Of a DNA stretch of 64,000 bases, positions 49,388-59,288 are shown in pieces; position 1 is the stretch's first letter, and each line of letters opens with the position of its first letter. The notes under the pieces were generated by a model. It saw nothing but the letters and a program-made list of their open reading frames with translations, was not told the origin of the DNA and made no database searches. Made by a program: the position numbers and the translations under genes. Origin of the DNA: DATKNA01 sp963786765 (GTDB taxonomy: Bacteria > Actinomycetota > Actinomycetes > Actinomycetales > Kineosporiaceae); contig CAWBAJ010000013.1 in NCBI GenBank assembly GCA_963786765.1, positions 124,001-188,000 on the forward strand. Reading direction: 5' to 3'.

Positions 49388-50250
49388 ATGTCGAGGCGAG
49401 GCTGGGCCCTGTTCGTGGCGCTCTCGATCATCTGGGGTGTCCCCTACCTCTTCATCAAGATCGCCGTTGAGGACCTGTCGCCTGCGGCGGTCGTGTTCGC
49501 CCGGACCCTCCTCGCGGCGCTCCTGCTGCTGCCGCTGGCGGCCGCACGGGGGCAGCTGCGCCCCCTGGTGCCGGCCTGGCCGTGGTTGCTGCTCTTCGCG
49601 CTGCTCGAGGTGTGCGCGCCGTTCGGCCTGCTCACCGTCGCCGAACAGCACATCTCCAGCTCGCTGACCGGCCTGCTCGTCGCAGCGGTCCCGCTCATCC
49701 AGGTCCTGTTCAGCCGGGTGCCGGGCATCGCCGACCGCATCGACGGGCGGCGACTGGTCGGCCTGCTCGTCGGGTTCGCCGGGGTGGCCGCACTGGTCGG
49801 CATCGACGTCCGCGGCGGCAGCTGCTCGCCGCCGGCGCGGTTCTGCTGGCGGCTGCCTGCTACGCGTCCGGCCCGCTGCGTGGCGACCCTCAAGTTGTCG
49901 CACCTGCCCAGCATCGCCGTCTCGGCGGTCGCGATGGGGCTGTCCGCGCTGGCCTAGCACCTTCGCCGCGGTCTCCAGGACGGCGTCGCGGACGTCGGCG
50001 CTCCCGCCTGGGCCGCGGTCGCCGTCCTGGGTGTGCTCTGCAGCGCGGTTGCCTTCCTGGTCTTCTTCGCCTGCTGGGGAGGTCGGCCCCTCCCGGACCA
50101 CGGTGCATCACGTACGTCAACCCGCCGTTGCGGTGCTGCTGGCGTCCTGACCCTCGGCGAGCCGGTCACGGTGGGCGTCGTGGTCGGGTTCCGCTCGTGC
50201 TCCTCGGCTCGTACCTGGCGACGCACGCCGTCCGCCGCCCCCGCGCCTGA
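49388..50250 (+). CDS. EamA/DMT-family transporter, frameshifted
   Basis: About 285 residues, ten helices in two EamA repeats: FVALSIIWGVPYLFIKIAVE at the start and VITYVNPAVAVLLGVLTLGE near the end once indels (49820, 49880, 49955, 50000, 50085-50190) are allowed for. ATG 49388. Substrate unknown. Converges on the AI-2E family gene. Confidence 0.82.
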
Positions 50251-50327
50251 CGCCGTGGCCGGCGCCGTCGTCACCCCGGACCCGCGACGAGCGAGGACGC
50301 CACCGCCCGGCCGGTGGCCGAGGCGGG

Positions 50328-51765
50328 TCAGGACGGGGACGTCGGGCGCGACAGCACCGGCGCGGAGTCGTCCGAGCGCACCGACGGCTCGGCCACCCGA
50401 CGGGAGCCCACGTCCGCCGCCCGCTCCTCGGACGACGCTGCCCCGGTGCCCGGCCCCGGGCCCGGCCCCTCGACGTCCGGCTCGTCGTCGTCCTCGTGTC
50501 CTCTCGTCGTCCTCGTCGTCCGCCGGCTCCGGCGCCTCGAGCTGAGGCACCAGTTCTAGCGGTGCCCGTAGGTGCCCACGACCGCGACGACGGCAGCAGC
50601 CATCGGGATGCCGATGAGCGCCCCGATCGGCCCCAGATCGCGGCGCCGATGAACACGGCGGCCAGCGCGATCCCCGAGTTCACGTCCATCGTCCGTTGCT
50701 GATCCTGGGCGTGAACAGGTACGTCTCGATCTGCTGGTACACCGTCGCGAACACGATGATCCACACTGCGTTGAGCGGGTTCGTGGGAAGGCCACGAAGA
50801 GCAGCGGGACGGCGATGCCGATGTACGTCCCGACGATGGGGATGAACTGTGCGGTGATGCCGACCAGCAGTGCCAGCGGCAGCCAGTAGGGGACGCCGAT
50901 CGCCCAGAAGAACACCCCGTGGAAGATCGAGGACACGCCGCGAGCACGACCTTCGAGATGACGTAGCCGCCGGTCTTCCGCGCCGCGATGTCCCAGACCG
51001 TGACGAAGACCTCCTGGCGCTGCGGGGCAGCCAGCGACCGATGGCCCGCCGGATCCGCGGACCGTCCGCCGCGATGTAAAAGGCGAACACGAAGAACGTG
51101 AAGACCTCCAGCAGGAGAGCCAGCGCCGAGGTCACGAGGTTGAGCAGGCCTCCGCCGATCGAGGTCGTCCAGGTGCTGATCTGCTCGGCGTCAGCCGCAG
51201 CCCGTCGTGATCGTGGCGGGGTCGAGCTGCAGCTGAGTGTGCGAGTTCACCCAGCTCACGGACTGCTGGAACCGTCGTCGGCAGCGACGTCACCAGCTGC
51301 GCCAGCTGCTGGAAGAAGAGGTCCCGAACAGGGCGCCCAGGGCGAGCAGGAACACCACCACGAAGCTGCCGACGATGCCGGTCGCCGTGCCGCGGCGCAT
51401 GCCACGCGGCCGTGAGCCGCAGGATCGCCGGTTCCATGGCGATCGCGAGGAGCCAGGACAGCATGAGGATGAAGAGGAAGTGCTCCGATCGCCGTGAAGA
51501 TGCCGAGAGCGAGCAGCCAGCGTGACGATGATCAGCACGCTGATGACGGAACGGCGCAGCGACCGCGGATCGAACGCCACCAGGGTGACGGGACGGGCGT
51601 CACCGCCGGGAGGGGGTGCGCCCCGAGCCGCCGGTGGTTCCGGCGGGGGACGGCGACGGTGACGGGCAGGGGGGCGCCGGATGCGGGCTCGTGCGGAGGG
51701 CCGATCAAGGCCTCGCCCGACGCCGGCGTCCCGGCCGCCGATCGCTGGGTGGGGTTCTCGCTCAC
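50328..51765 (-). CDS. AI-2E family transporter (PerM-like), frameshifted
   Basis: About 475 residues. Central helices VVVFLLALGALFGT and FTFFVFAFYIAADGPRIRRAI, then VLAACSSIFHGVFFWAIGVPYWLPLALLVGITAQFIPIVGTYIGI, are the family core. GTG 51765 has GAGGAGG upstream. An in-frame TAG at 50556 looks like the end, but sliding one base continues as YELVPQLEAPEPADDEDDE and an acidic, Pro/Gly-rich tail to a TGA at 50328. The family name does not prove AI-2 transport. Confidence 0.82.
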
Positions 51766-51873
51766 GCTTCCTCCTCGGTGCGCGCCGCTACGACCCTAAC
51801 TCGGTACGTGATCGCCGCGCAGGGACGTGCCCGCGCGGCGCATGGCGGACCGCGGCGCGGGAACGGGGTGGGG

Positions 51874-52823
51874 GTGACGACCTACGGCTACTTCCTGTCC
51901 AGCGAGGAGTCGGCCCGCGCAACTGCTCGAGCAGGCCCGGATGGCCGAGCGCGCCGGGTTCCAGGCCCTTGGATCTGCGACCACTTCCACCCGTGGAACG
52001 ACGAGCAGGGCCAGAGCCCGTTCGTCTGGTCGATGATCGGCGCGCTCGTCGCAGGTGACGCGGCTGCCGATCACCACGGCCGTGACGTGCCCGACCATCC
52101 GGATCCACCCGGCGATCCTCGCGCAGGCGGCCGCCACCTCGGCCGTGCTGCTCGACGGCCGCTTCACCTTCGGGGTCGGCAGCGGCGAGGCGCTCAACGA
52201 GCACATCCTCGGCGATTCCTGGCCGTCGGCCGACGTCCGGCTGGAGATGCTGGAGGAGGCGGTGGAGGTCATCCGGCTGCTGCACGAGGGCGGCGTCAGA
52301 CCATGACGGCACGCACTACACGGTCGAGAACGCCCGCATCTACACCCTTCCGGACGGTCCGGTGCCGATCTACGTCTCCGGCTTCGGGCCGAAGTCGGCG
52401 ACGCTCGCGGGCCGCATCGGCGACGGGTTCTGCTGCACCAAGCCCGACGCCGAGCTCGTCGGCACCTTCCGCGACTCCGGCGGCGGCGAGAGCCCGTGCA
52501 GGGCGGCTTCAAGGTGTGCTGGGGACAGGACGCGGAGCAGGCGGTGCAGACCGCGCACCGGCTGTGGGCCAACGAGCAGCTGCCCGGCGAGCTCGCCCAG
52601 ATCCTGCCCACGCCCACGCATTTCGAGCAGGCGTCGCAGCTGGTCACCCCCGAGATGGTGGCCGAGTCGGTGGTGTGCGGGCCGGACGCCGACCGCCACG
52701 TCGCAGCAGGTCCGGTCGTTCGTGGACGCCGGCTACGACGAGGTGTTCGTCCAGCAGATCGGCCCCGACCAGGAGGGCTTCTTCCGGTTCTGGGCCGAGG
52801 AGGTGGCGCCCAAGCTGCGCTGA
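51874..52823 (+). CDS. LLM-class F420-dependent oxidoreductase (TIGR03557 type), frameshifted
   Basis: About 315 residues. YGYFLSSEE and ICDHFHPWNDEQGQSPFVWSM at the N-terminus, TCPTIRIHPAILAQAAATSAVLLDGRF in the middle and QQIGPDQEGFFRFWAEEV at the end match the glucose-6-phosphate-dehydrogenase-like TIGR03557 group. It should use reduced or oxidised F420. Indels near 51920, 51968, 52050, 52088, 52300, 52495 and 52700. It converges on the next gene: TGATCA at 52821-52826 serves both stops. Confidence 0.87.
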
Positions 52824-53216
52824 TCAGGACCGGTGCAGCCGCGCCCGCAGGAGCGCCCCTCGGAAGCCGCCCGGGAGCATGCCGCTGCGCCGCAGGTACA
52901 GGGCGAACCCGACGGCATCCCAGCGGGCCCGGCCAGCCGGGGCCACCGTTCGGCGTGGGTTCCGGCGCGCGTACTCCTCGAACGCGGGCGCGAAGGAGTC
53001 GCCGAGTGCGGCGACGAGTTCGGGCCAGGCGCGCTGCGCTGCACGTCGGCGCTTCGCCACCAGCGCCTCGGCCTGGACGGCGACACGCTCGTGGTCGACG
53101 CCGGCGGGTGGGGGCGCGCCCGCGACCAGCGCCGCCAGCAGGGCCGCCTGCCTGGCCGCCAGACGCGCCCGCGCGTCCCGGAGCTCATCCGCTTCGGCCT
53201 CACCGGGCCCCGGCAC
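52824..53216 (-). CDS. Small helical partner of the DUF692 protein
   Basis: 130 residues from GTG 53216, overlapping the DUF692 gene by 17 bases. It is helical and Ala/Arg-rich (RLAARQAALLAALVAGAPPP, then ALVAKRRRAAQRAWPELVAALGDSF and YLRRSGMLPGGFRGALLRARL). As far as I recall, a similar region is fused to the C-terminus of DUF692 proteins in Streptomyces. It may help the oxidase bind its substrate. The frame is intact. Confidence 0.7.
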   Translation of the reverse strand: MPGPGEAEADELRDARARLAARQAALLAALVAGAPPPAGVDHERVAVQAEALVAKRRRAAQRAWPELVAALGDSFAPAFEEYARRNPRRTVAPAGRARWDAVGFALYLRRSGMLPGGFRGALLRARLHRS

Positions 53217-54020
53217 GGTCCACCACCCCCCGGACGGCGGCCAGCTCTGCGCCGAGCGCCGACGCGGTGGGGAACGCGCCGTCGCGCTCGAGCAGCACGC
53301 CGGGTGGGTCGACCCGATCGCAGAGGGCGTCGAGCACGTCGAGCACCTCCGGAGCGATCGGGTCGGCGTGCGTGTCGTGCCAGAGCCCGTCGACGAGCCT
53401 CCCCCCGGCCACGTGCACATAGGCAAGGAACCCTGCCGGCACGGCGTCGAGCACGGTGGTGGGGTCGAGCCCGTGGTTGACCCGGTTGGTGTGCAGGTTC
53501 GCGACGTCGACGAGGAGCTGCACCGCCGTGCGTTCGACGAGGGCGGCGAGGAACTCGGCCTCCGTCAGCTCGTCCTCCGGCCACGACAGCAACGCGGCCA
53601 CGTTCTCGAGCGCGAGCGGTACGGGGAGCTCTGCCTGTGCGATCCGCACGTTCTCGGCGACGACGCCGAGGGCCTCGCGCGTTCGCGGCACCGGCAGCAG
53701 GTGCCCTGCCTCGAGTCCGCCGGCGCGGACGAAGGCGAGGTGCTCGCTCACGAGTGGCGATCCGAGGGTCTCGGCGCAGCGCGCGAGGTCAGCCAGGCGC
53801 GCCGGATCGGGACGTTCGGCGCCACCGAGGGACAGGCTCACGCCGTGCGGCACCACCGGCAGCCCCCGTTCCCGGAGTCGCGCCAGGCCGGCAGGAACGT
53901 GGCCGGGGTCCAAGTCCTCGGCGACAACCTCGAGGAAGTCCACCCGGGCAGCGTCTCGAGGACCCGCTCCAGGCTGCGGCGCCACCCGATGCCCACGCCC
54001 AGCGCGCGGGGCGCAGTCAC
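53200..54020 (-). CDS. DUF692 / MNIO multinuclear non-heme iron oxidase, one frameshift
   Basis: About 272 residues, TIM-barrel oxidase of the family that modifies cysteines in RiPP precursors. Starts GTG ACT GCG (VTAPRALGVGIGWRRSLERVLETL), overlapping the upstream stop by 4 bases. A base is missing near 53947, after which DFLEVVAEDLDPGHVPAG continues. Metal-site residues are visible in PHGVSLSLGG, SEHLAF, PLALENV, VDVANLHTNRVNHG, YVHVAGG, WHDTHADP and LERDGAFP. The complete set suggests an active enzyme. Confidence 0.9.
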
Positions 54021-54893
54021 CCGCCGCACCCGCCTCCACAGCCCCCGCCCCCGCAGCCGCCGCCTCCTCCGCCGTCGCCACCGCCTGACGGTGGGCACGG
54101 CGCCGCCGGCACGCAGGGCCAGGAGGGTCGGATCTTCGCCGGTGAGCGCCGGCAGCCCGAGGACGGCGACACCGACGGCTGCGCCGGCGACGAGTGCACC
54201 TCCCGTCGGAGTTCCCCAGGCGGGCATGGTGGGGGCGGGTTCGGGCTCGCCCTGCTGCCAGCGCCTCACGAGGGCGTCGCCCGCAGGTCAGCGACGCGGG
54301 ACCGATCGGGCCGAGTGCGAGCAGGCCGACCGTGCCGGCGATGAGCAGGACCACGAGCAAGGCGACGGGCCGCCCGAGGGTGATCCCGTTCACCAGCCGG
54401 ACACCCCCGAGCGCGAGCACGGCCCCGACGGGCAGCAGTCGCCGGCGGTACGTGGTCCGTTGCTCGGCGGTGAGCAGCAGGCCGCGCTGCTCGAGCGGTC
54501 CGTCCACGGCGACGGCCTCAGGCAGGTGCTGCACCTGGTTGACCAGGGCGCCGGCCGGTAGCCCCGCCGCCGACCGGACCCGGTTGACGAGCGCCTGCTC
54601 CACCGGGTGTAGCCGGCCGGCCGCGTGCTCGACCGGCTCGACGCGTCCGTCGTCGAGCAGCCGGACGCGCTCGGCCTCGTTCATGGCGATGAGCGCGGTG
54701 AGCGCGACTCGCTGGGGTCCGCCGGTCAGGTACGCCCGCTCGTAGAGGTCCAGCGCAGGTGGCGCGAGCACGTCCTCCCGCGCCTGCCGGCGGTGCCGCA
54801 GCCGCAACACGAGGTACGGCACGAGGGCCGCGCCGTAGAGCACGGCGAACAGCGCCAGGAACTCAGACCGATCACGCCCCACGGTTCGTCCAC
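54017..54893 (-). CDS. TIGR04222-type membrane protein with Gly/Cys-rich C-terminal tail, frameshifted
   Basis: About 290 residues. GTG 54893 (VDEPWGVIG), preceded by GAGGAGGG, gives the usual family start. Then FLALFAVLYGAALVPYLVLRL (TM1), YERAYLTGGPQRVALTALIA, two central helices (LLPVGAVLALGGVRLVNGI; VALLVVLLIAGTVGLLAL) and a last helix (GGALVAGAAVGVAVLGL). The tail is almost pure Gly with three Cys, ending CGGGGCGGGCGG before TGA 54017. Breaks near 54868, 54283 and 54095 need correcting to join these parts. The stop overlaps the DUF692 start. It is the probable substrate of that oxidase. Confidence 0.78.
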
Positions 54894-54987
54894 CGCGACC
54901 CTCCTCGGATACCCGCCTGCTCGATCTCATCGTGGCGGGGGCTGATGCGACGGCAAGCACCTCGGTTTTTAGGTATCATGGCGCGAA

Positions 54988-55171
54988 TCAGTTCGCCCGT
55001 TCGTCCAGGCGTAGTTTGACCGCATGCGGCAGGCCTTCGCCCATCAGGCGCGCGTCCGGCTCCTGGAGGGCGGTGACGGCGAGCCCGGGCGCCGCCGTGA
55101 CCGTGGCCCTGTGTATCCGGTCCTCGGAGCGCAGCCGCCCTGCCGGGTCCCCACACCAGACGGTAATTTGT
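54988..55171 (-). pseudogene. C-terminal fragment of an unidentified gene, cut by the G/A tract
   Basis: Open on the minus strand from the homopolymer to a TGA at 54988. The end reads EDRIHRATVTAAPGLAVTALQEPDARLMGEGLPHAVKLRLDERAN, here about 60 residues in all. The N-terminal part is missing at the tract. I do not recognise the family. Confidence 0.45.
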
Positions 55172-55200
55172 GGGGGGGGGGGGGGGAAAAAAAAAAAAAA
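55172..55200. other. Homopolymer junction, 15 G then 14 A
   Basis: Nothing else in the window resembles this tract. The sequence on the left is the end of a minus-strand gene and the sequence on the right is the end of a plus-strand gene, both missing their 5' parts. This is how a false join or filled gap would look. Confidence 0.8.
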
Positions 55201-55406
55201 TCTCTTCCGCATGCGATCCCGGCGACGAGGTCGACGTCCGGACCCGTGTCGAAGAGGCGCTCGCCGCCGGCGAACTGCCCGTTCCCGCACCGAATGACGC
55301 GCCACCCACGCGCTGGCGGCTGCTCTCCTCCGCTCCGGGCGAGCTCCTGGACGCCGACGACGCGATGGCCGCCCGCTTCGTCGACGCGCCCCGGACCCGG
55401 TCATGA
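55201..55406 (+). pseudogene. C-terminal fragment of an unidentified gene before the FAH gene
   Basis: An open frame enters from the homopolymer and ends TGA 55404-55406, overlapping the FAH start (ATGA). It reads GDEVDVRTRVEEALAAGELP ... RWRLLSSAPGELLDADDAMAARF. The overlap suggests it is the upstream gene of the same operon, truncated at the junction. Family not recognised. Confidence 0.5.
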
Positions 55407-56268
55407 CGACGGTGTGGCGTATCGACGCCGGCGAGGGGCCGCGCCTGGCGGCGGGCACATCGCCGGACGGGCAGCCGGAGGTCCTGCTCCCGGCCGGCAT
55501 GCGTGTGTCCGACCTGCTGGCGCCGGGCGGGTGGGACAGGCTGGCGGAGCTGGCCGACGGGGGCGAGCCCGTTCCCGCCGTCCACCGCGTGCTCGCGCCG
55601 GTCGACGAGCAGGACGTGTGGGCGGCGGCGTCACCTACCGGCGCAGCCGGGATGCCCGGCTGCCGAGTCCGGGCAGCTCGACGCGTACGACAAGGTGTAC
55701 GTCGCCGAGCGGCCGGAGCTGTTCTGGAAGGCCGGCGCGCACGAGGCGCGCGGGCCCGGCGAGACGGTGGGGATCCGCGCCGACTCGGGGCTGGGACGTC
55801 CCGGAGCCCGAGCTCGCCGTCGTCGTCGACGCGACCGGCCGCATCGTGGCCGCGACGATCGGCAACGACGTCTCGTCCCGGAGCATCGAGGGCGAGAACC
55901 CGCTGTACCTGCCCCAGGCCAAGACCTACCGGCACAGCCTCGGGCTGGGCCCGGCGCTCGTCGGGTCGGAGGACCTGCCCGACCTCATGGCGGGCTCCGT
56001 CGCCCTGGCGATCAGCCGCGGCGGGCAGGTCGTCGTCGATGGCTCGGTCCAGCTCTCGGAGATGCACCGCGGGCCGGCGGACCTGGTGCGCTGGTTGCTG
56101 CGGGCGCGGGACCTCCCGCACGGCGTCGTCCTGCTCACGGGCACCGGAATCGTGCCTGATCCCGGCTTCACGCTCGCCGCCGGTGACGAGGTGCGGATCG
56201 CGATCACCGGTCTCGGGGAGCTCGTCAAACCTGTCGAGGTCGTCGGCGGCGCAAGCGCGTCGCGCTAG
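55403..56268 (+). CDS. Fumarylacetoacetate hydrolase family protein, frameshifted
   Basis: About 285 residues. The catalytic/metal region VPEPELAVVVDATGRIVAAT followed by IGNDVSSRSIEGENPLYLPQAKTYRHS is the FAH signature. LLTGTGIVPDPGFTLAAGDEV closes the domain. Breaks near 55630, 55665 and 55795. Members hydrolyse or decarboxylate 2-keto acids, often in sugar-acid catabolism. Its TAG at 56266 overlaps the stop of the converging ABC gene. Confidence 0.87.
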
Positions 56269-57429
56269 GACGCGGCGGAACGGCCAGCGCGGGCGTCGGC
56301 ATCAGCCGCCAGGTCACGGGCGTGCCGGGGGTCGAGCCCGGCGGCGTCCACCGCGGGCAGCTGCGCCAGCACCTCGCCGTCGTCCGTGGCCAGCCGAACC
56401 CGGGCCAGCGCGCCGAGGAACGAGGCGTGCACCACGTGCCCGGCGCCGCCGTCCCGGGCCGTCCGTCGCCCCGGCCCCGGACTCCGCCCTCGCCCCGGAC
56501 CCCGCCCTCGACCCGGACTCCGCCCCGCTCATGGCGCTGACGACGACCGACTCCGGACGCACCAGCACGTCGACGTGAGGCCCATCGGCGCTGCCGGGCA
56601 GCAGCGGCACCTCGCCACCCGCCGTCAGGGCGCGCCCCTCCCGCACGCTGGCCGGGACGCGGGAGCTCAGCCCGACGAACTCGGCGACGAAGCGGGTGGC
56701 CGGCCGGTCGTACACCTCCTGCGGGTGCCGCCGAGCTGCTCGAGCCGGCCGGCGCTCATGACCCCGACCTGGTCGGCGACGGCGAGCGCCTCCTCCTGGT
56801 CGTGCGTGACGAAGACGGCGGTCGTGCCCACCTCCAGCTGGATCCGGCGGATCTCCTCCCGCAGTTGCGTCGCGCACCCGGGCGTCGAGGGCGGACAGCG
56901 GCTCGTCGAGCAGGAGCACGCGGGGGCGGATGGCGAGCGCGCGAGCGAGCGCGACCCGCTGCTGCTGGCCGCCGGACATCTGCCCGGCGTAGCGCCCCGC
57001 GAGCGCCGACAGGCCGACGAGCTCGAGCGCCTCGCCGGCGCGGCGGCGGCGCTCGCCGGCACCCACGCCGCGCATCCGCAGGCCGAACGCGACATTGTCC
57101 AGCGCGGTCAGGTGCGGGAACAGGCTGTACGCCTGGAACACCATGCCCATGTCGCGCTTGCTCGCCGGGACGTCGGTGACGTCCCGCCCGTCGACCAGGA
57201 CCCGGCCGCGGTCGACGTCTTCCAGGCCTGCGAGGGCGCGTAGCGCGGTGGTCTTGCCGCAGCCCGAGGGCCCCAGCAGGACGAGCATCGCCCCTGGCTC
57301 GACGTCCAGGGTCAGGCCGTCGAGCGCATGGACGTCGCCGTAGCTGCGGTGCAGGTCCTCGAGCCGGACGGCACTCCCGGCACGGCCGGCGGCGGCCTGT
57401 ACCTCGGGGGACACGGCGGGAGTACTCAC
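56265..57429 (-). CDS. ABC transporter ATP-binding protein (PotA/FbpC type), frameshifted
   Basis: About 385 residues. Walker A LLGPSGCGKTTALRALAG, Q-loop MVFQAYSLFPHL, signature MSGGQQQRVALARALA, Walker B VLLLDEPLSALD and switch FVTHDQEEALAVADQ are all present. A C-terminal TOBE domain follows and ends HVVHASFLGALARVRLATDD. Indels near 56470, 56728 and 56873. A 12-base repeat encodes SGAESGSRAGSGARAESGAG inside the TOBE part. It is the last gene of the SBP-permease-permease-ATPase operon; GTG 57429 abuts the permease stop. Confidence 0.88.
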
Positions 57430-58349
57430 TCAGGTCTCCTCGAGGGACACGGGGGTGACGGCGAGGACGGGCTGATCGCCGCGTCCGGCTCGGGGTCGCG
57501 ACGCCGGCGCCGTACGCCGCGAGGGACAGCACGAGCAGCAGCGCGAAGGCGATCACGAGCGCCGCCAGCGAGACGGCGACCGAGATGCTCGGGTCGCGCT
57601 TGCCGAGGAGGTTGATGGCGACCTGGACGTTCGTGCGGCTCAGCAGGTTCGCGACCGTGAACTCACCGAGCACGAGCGCCACCGACAGGAAGGACGCGGA
57701 CAGCACGCGCGGACCGGATGTTCGGCAGCACGACCCGGGCCACCACCGTGAACCAGCCGGCGCCGAGGCTCCGGGCAGCCTCCGACAGGGTCCGGACGTC
57801 GACCGCCTGCAGCCCCGCGTCCAGCGCCCGGTACGCGTACGGGAGCACGAGGACGGCGTAGGCGAAGCAGAGGGTCCACGACGCCGGCCCGAGGAAGTAG
57901 GCCACCCAGGCGTAGACCGGGGCCAGGCCGACGACGAGCACGATCGCCGGCACGATCAGGGGGAGCAGGCAGACGAACTCCAGCGGCCGGCGCAGCCAGG
58001 GCAGCCGCAGCCGGACCCAGATCATGGTCGGCACGAGCAGGACGAGCATGAGGACGACCGTGAGCGAGCGACGAGCTCGGCGGACGCGACGACGCCGTCG
58101 AGCAGGTCCGGGTACTGGTTCGCGAGGGCCGGGACGTCGGCGAGCGTGCGCCACACATCGAGGGTGCGCCCGCTGCCCGAGGCCGCCGGGTGGTGAACTC
58201 GATCATCGCGCACAGCGGCAGCAGGAAGAAGATGCCGAGCACGGTGACGACCACCCACCGCTGCAGCGCCTGCCGCCGGCGCCGGCGGCGGCGGCGGTGC
58301 CGCCGCTCGGCGGGCGGCGCCTCGATCCCAGCGCCGTCAGCTCAGCCAT
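57430..58349 (-). CDS. ABC transporter permease (PotC-like), frameshifted
   Basis: About 305 residues. ATG 58349 (MAELTALGS) lies inside the end of the first permease gene (13-base overlap). Helices include VTVLGIFFLLPLCAMIEFTT, FVCLLPLIVPAIVLVVGLAP and VAVSLAALVIAFALLLVLSL. The coupling loop is EAARSLGAGWFTVVARVVLP. Breaks near 58245, 58175, 58070, 57712 and 57500. Confidence 0.85.
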
Positions 58350-59281
58350 GCGCTCGTCCTCCGCTGCAGCCGGGCGTAGAGCCACAGCACGATCGCGACG
58401 ACCACGACCATGCCGAGGGCCATCGCCTTGCCGATGTTGTCCTGGCCCGTGAGGACCTCGCCGCTGATCGCTGCGTCGATCTTCAGGGGCACGATCGGGC
58501 TGCCCTGGCTGATCAGGGCCTTGGCGGTCGCGTAGGCAGAGAAGGCGTTCGCGAAGAGCAGCAGCATGCTGCCGAGGAACGACGGCAGCAGCACGGGGCC
58601 CGCCACGTGCCGCCAGTACGCCCAGGTGGAGCCCCCCAGGCTCTCGCTGGCCTCCCGCCACTGCGGGCGCAGGCCGTCGAGCGCCGGCAGGAAGACGACG
58701 ACCATCAGCGGGATCTGGAAGTAGGTGTACACGAGGAGCAGGCCCGGGGTGTCCGTGAGCCATCCACCGGCCGAGTAGGGGTCGATGCCGAAGGCGTGCT
58801 GCAGCCACACCGTGATGAACCCGGTGAACCCGAACGTCGCGAGGAACGCGAACGCGAGCGTCACCCCGCCGAACTGGGCGAGAACGCCGCACGCTGCCAG
58901 AACGACCCGGCGCAGCACGCCGGTGGGGACGGCCGTCGAGACGGCGTGCGCGAGCAGGGCACCGAGCACCGCTCCGGCGACCGCCGTCACTCCGGAGATC
59001 CACACGCTGCGGGCGTAGGCCTGCACGACGACGTCCTGGCCGAGCCCCAGCACATTGGCGAGTGTGAAGCGGTTGCCGGCGTCCAGGAACGACCCGATCA
59101 CCACGACCAGCGTGGGGATCACCAGGAAGAACGTCACGAGCAGCCCGAACGGCACCACGCCGAGCAGCGACGCGGCGCCCGCCGTGATCCGCCTGCCGCG
59201 CCGGCCGCCGGAGGTGGTCCCCACGGCGGCCGGCGCGGTCCGGTCCCGGACCGCCGGCGCGGAGGCGGCTTCGGAGGTCAA
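58337..59281 (-). CDS. ABC transporter permease (PotB-like)
   Basis: 314 residues, six helices, frame intact. The coupling (EAA) loop is REASESLGGSTWAYWRHVAGP. The N-terminus has a basic leader before VVPFGLLVTFFLVIPTLVVV. It starts 7 bases after the substrate-binding protein gene. Works with the second permease as a heterodimer. Confidence 0.9.
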   Translation of the reverse strand: MTSEAASAPAVRDRTAPAAVGTTSGGRRGRRITAGAASLLGVVPFGLLVTFFLVIPTLVVVIGSFLDAGNRFTLANVLGLGQDVVVQAYARSVWISGVTAVAGAVLGALLAHAVSTAVPTGVLRRVVLAACGVLAQFGGVTLAFAFLATFGFTGFITVWLQHAFGIDPYSAGGWLTDTPGLLLVYTYFQIPLMVVVFLPALDGLRPQWREASESLGGSTWAYWRHVAGPVLLPSFLGSMLLLFANAFSAYATAKALISQGSPIVPLKIDAAISGEVLTGQDNIGKAMALGMVVVVAIVLWLYARLQRRTSAWLS

Positions 59282-59288
59282 GGGCGGG

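Noticed and set aside
50328..51765. Autoinducer-2 exporter and quorum sensing
   Set aside because: The AI-2E name covers many transporters with other roles; no AI-2 synthesis or sensing gene is present.
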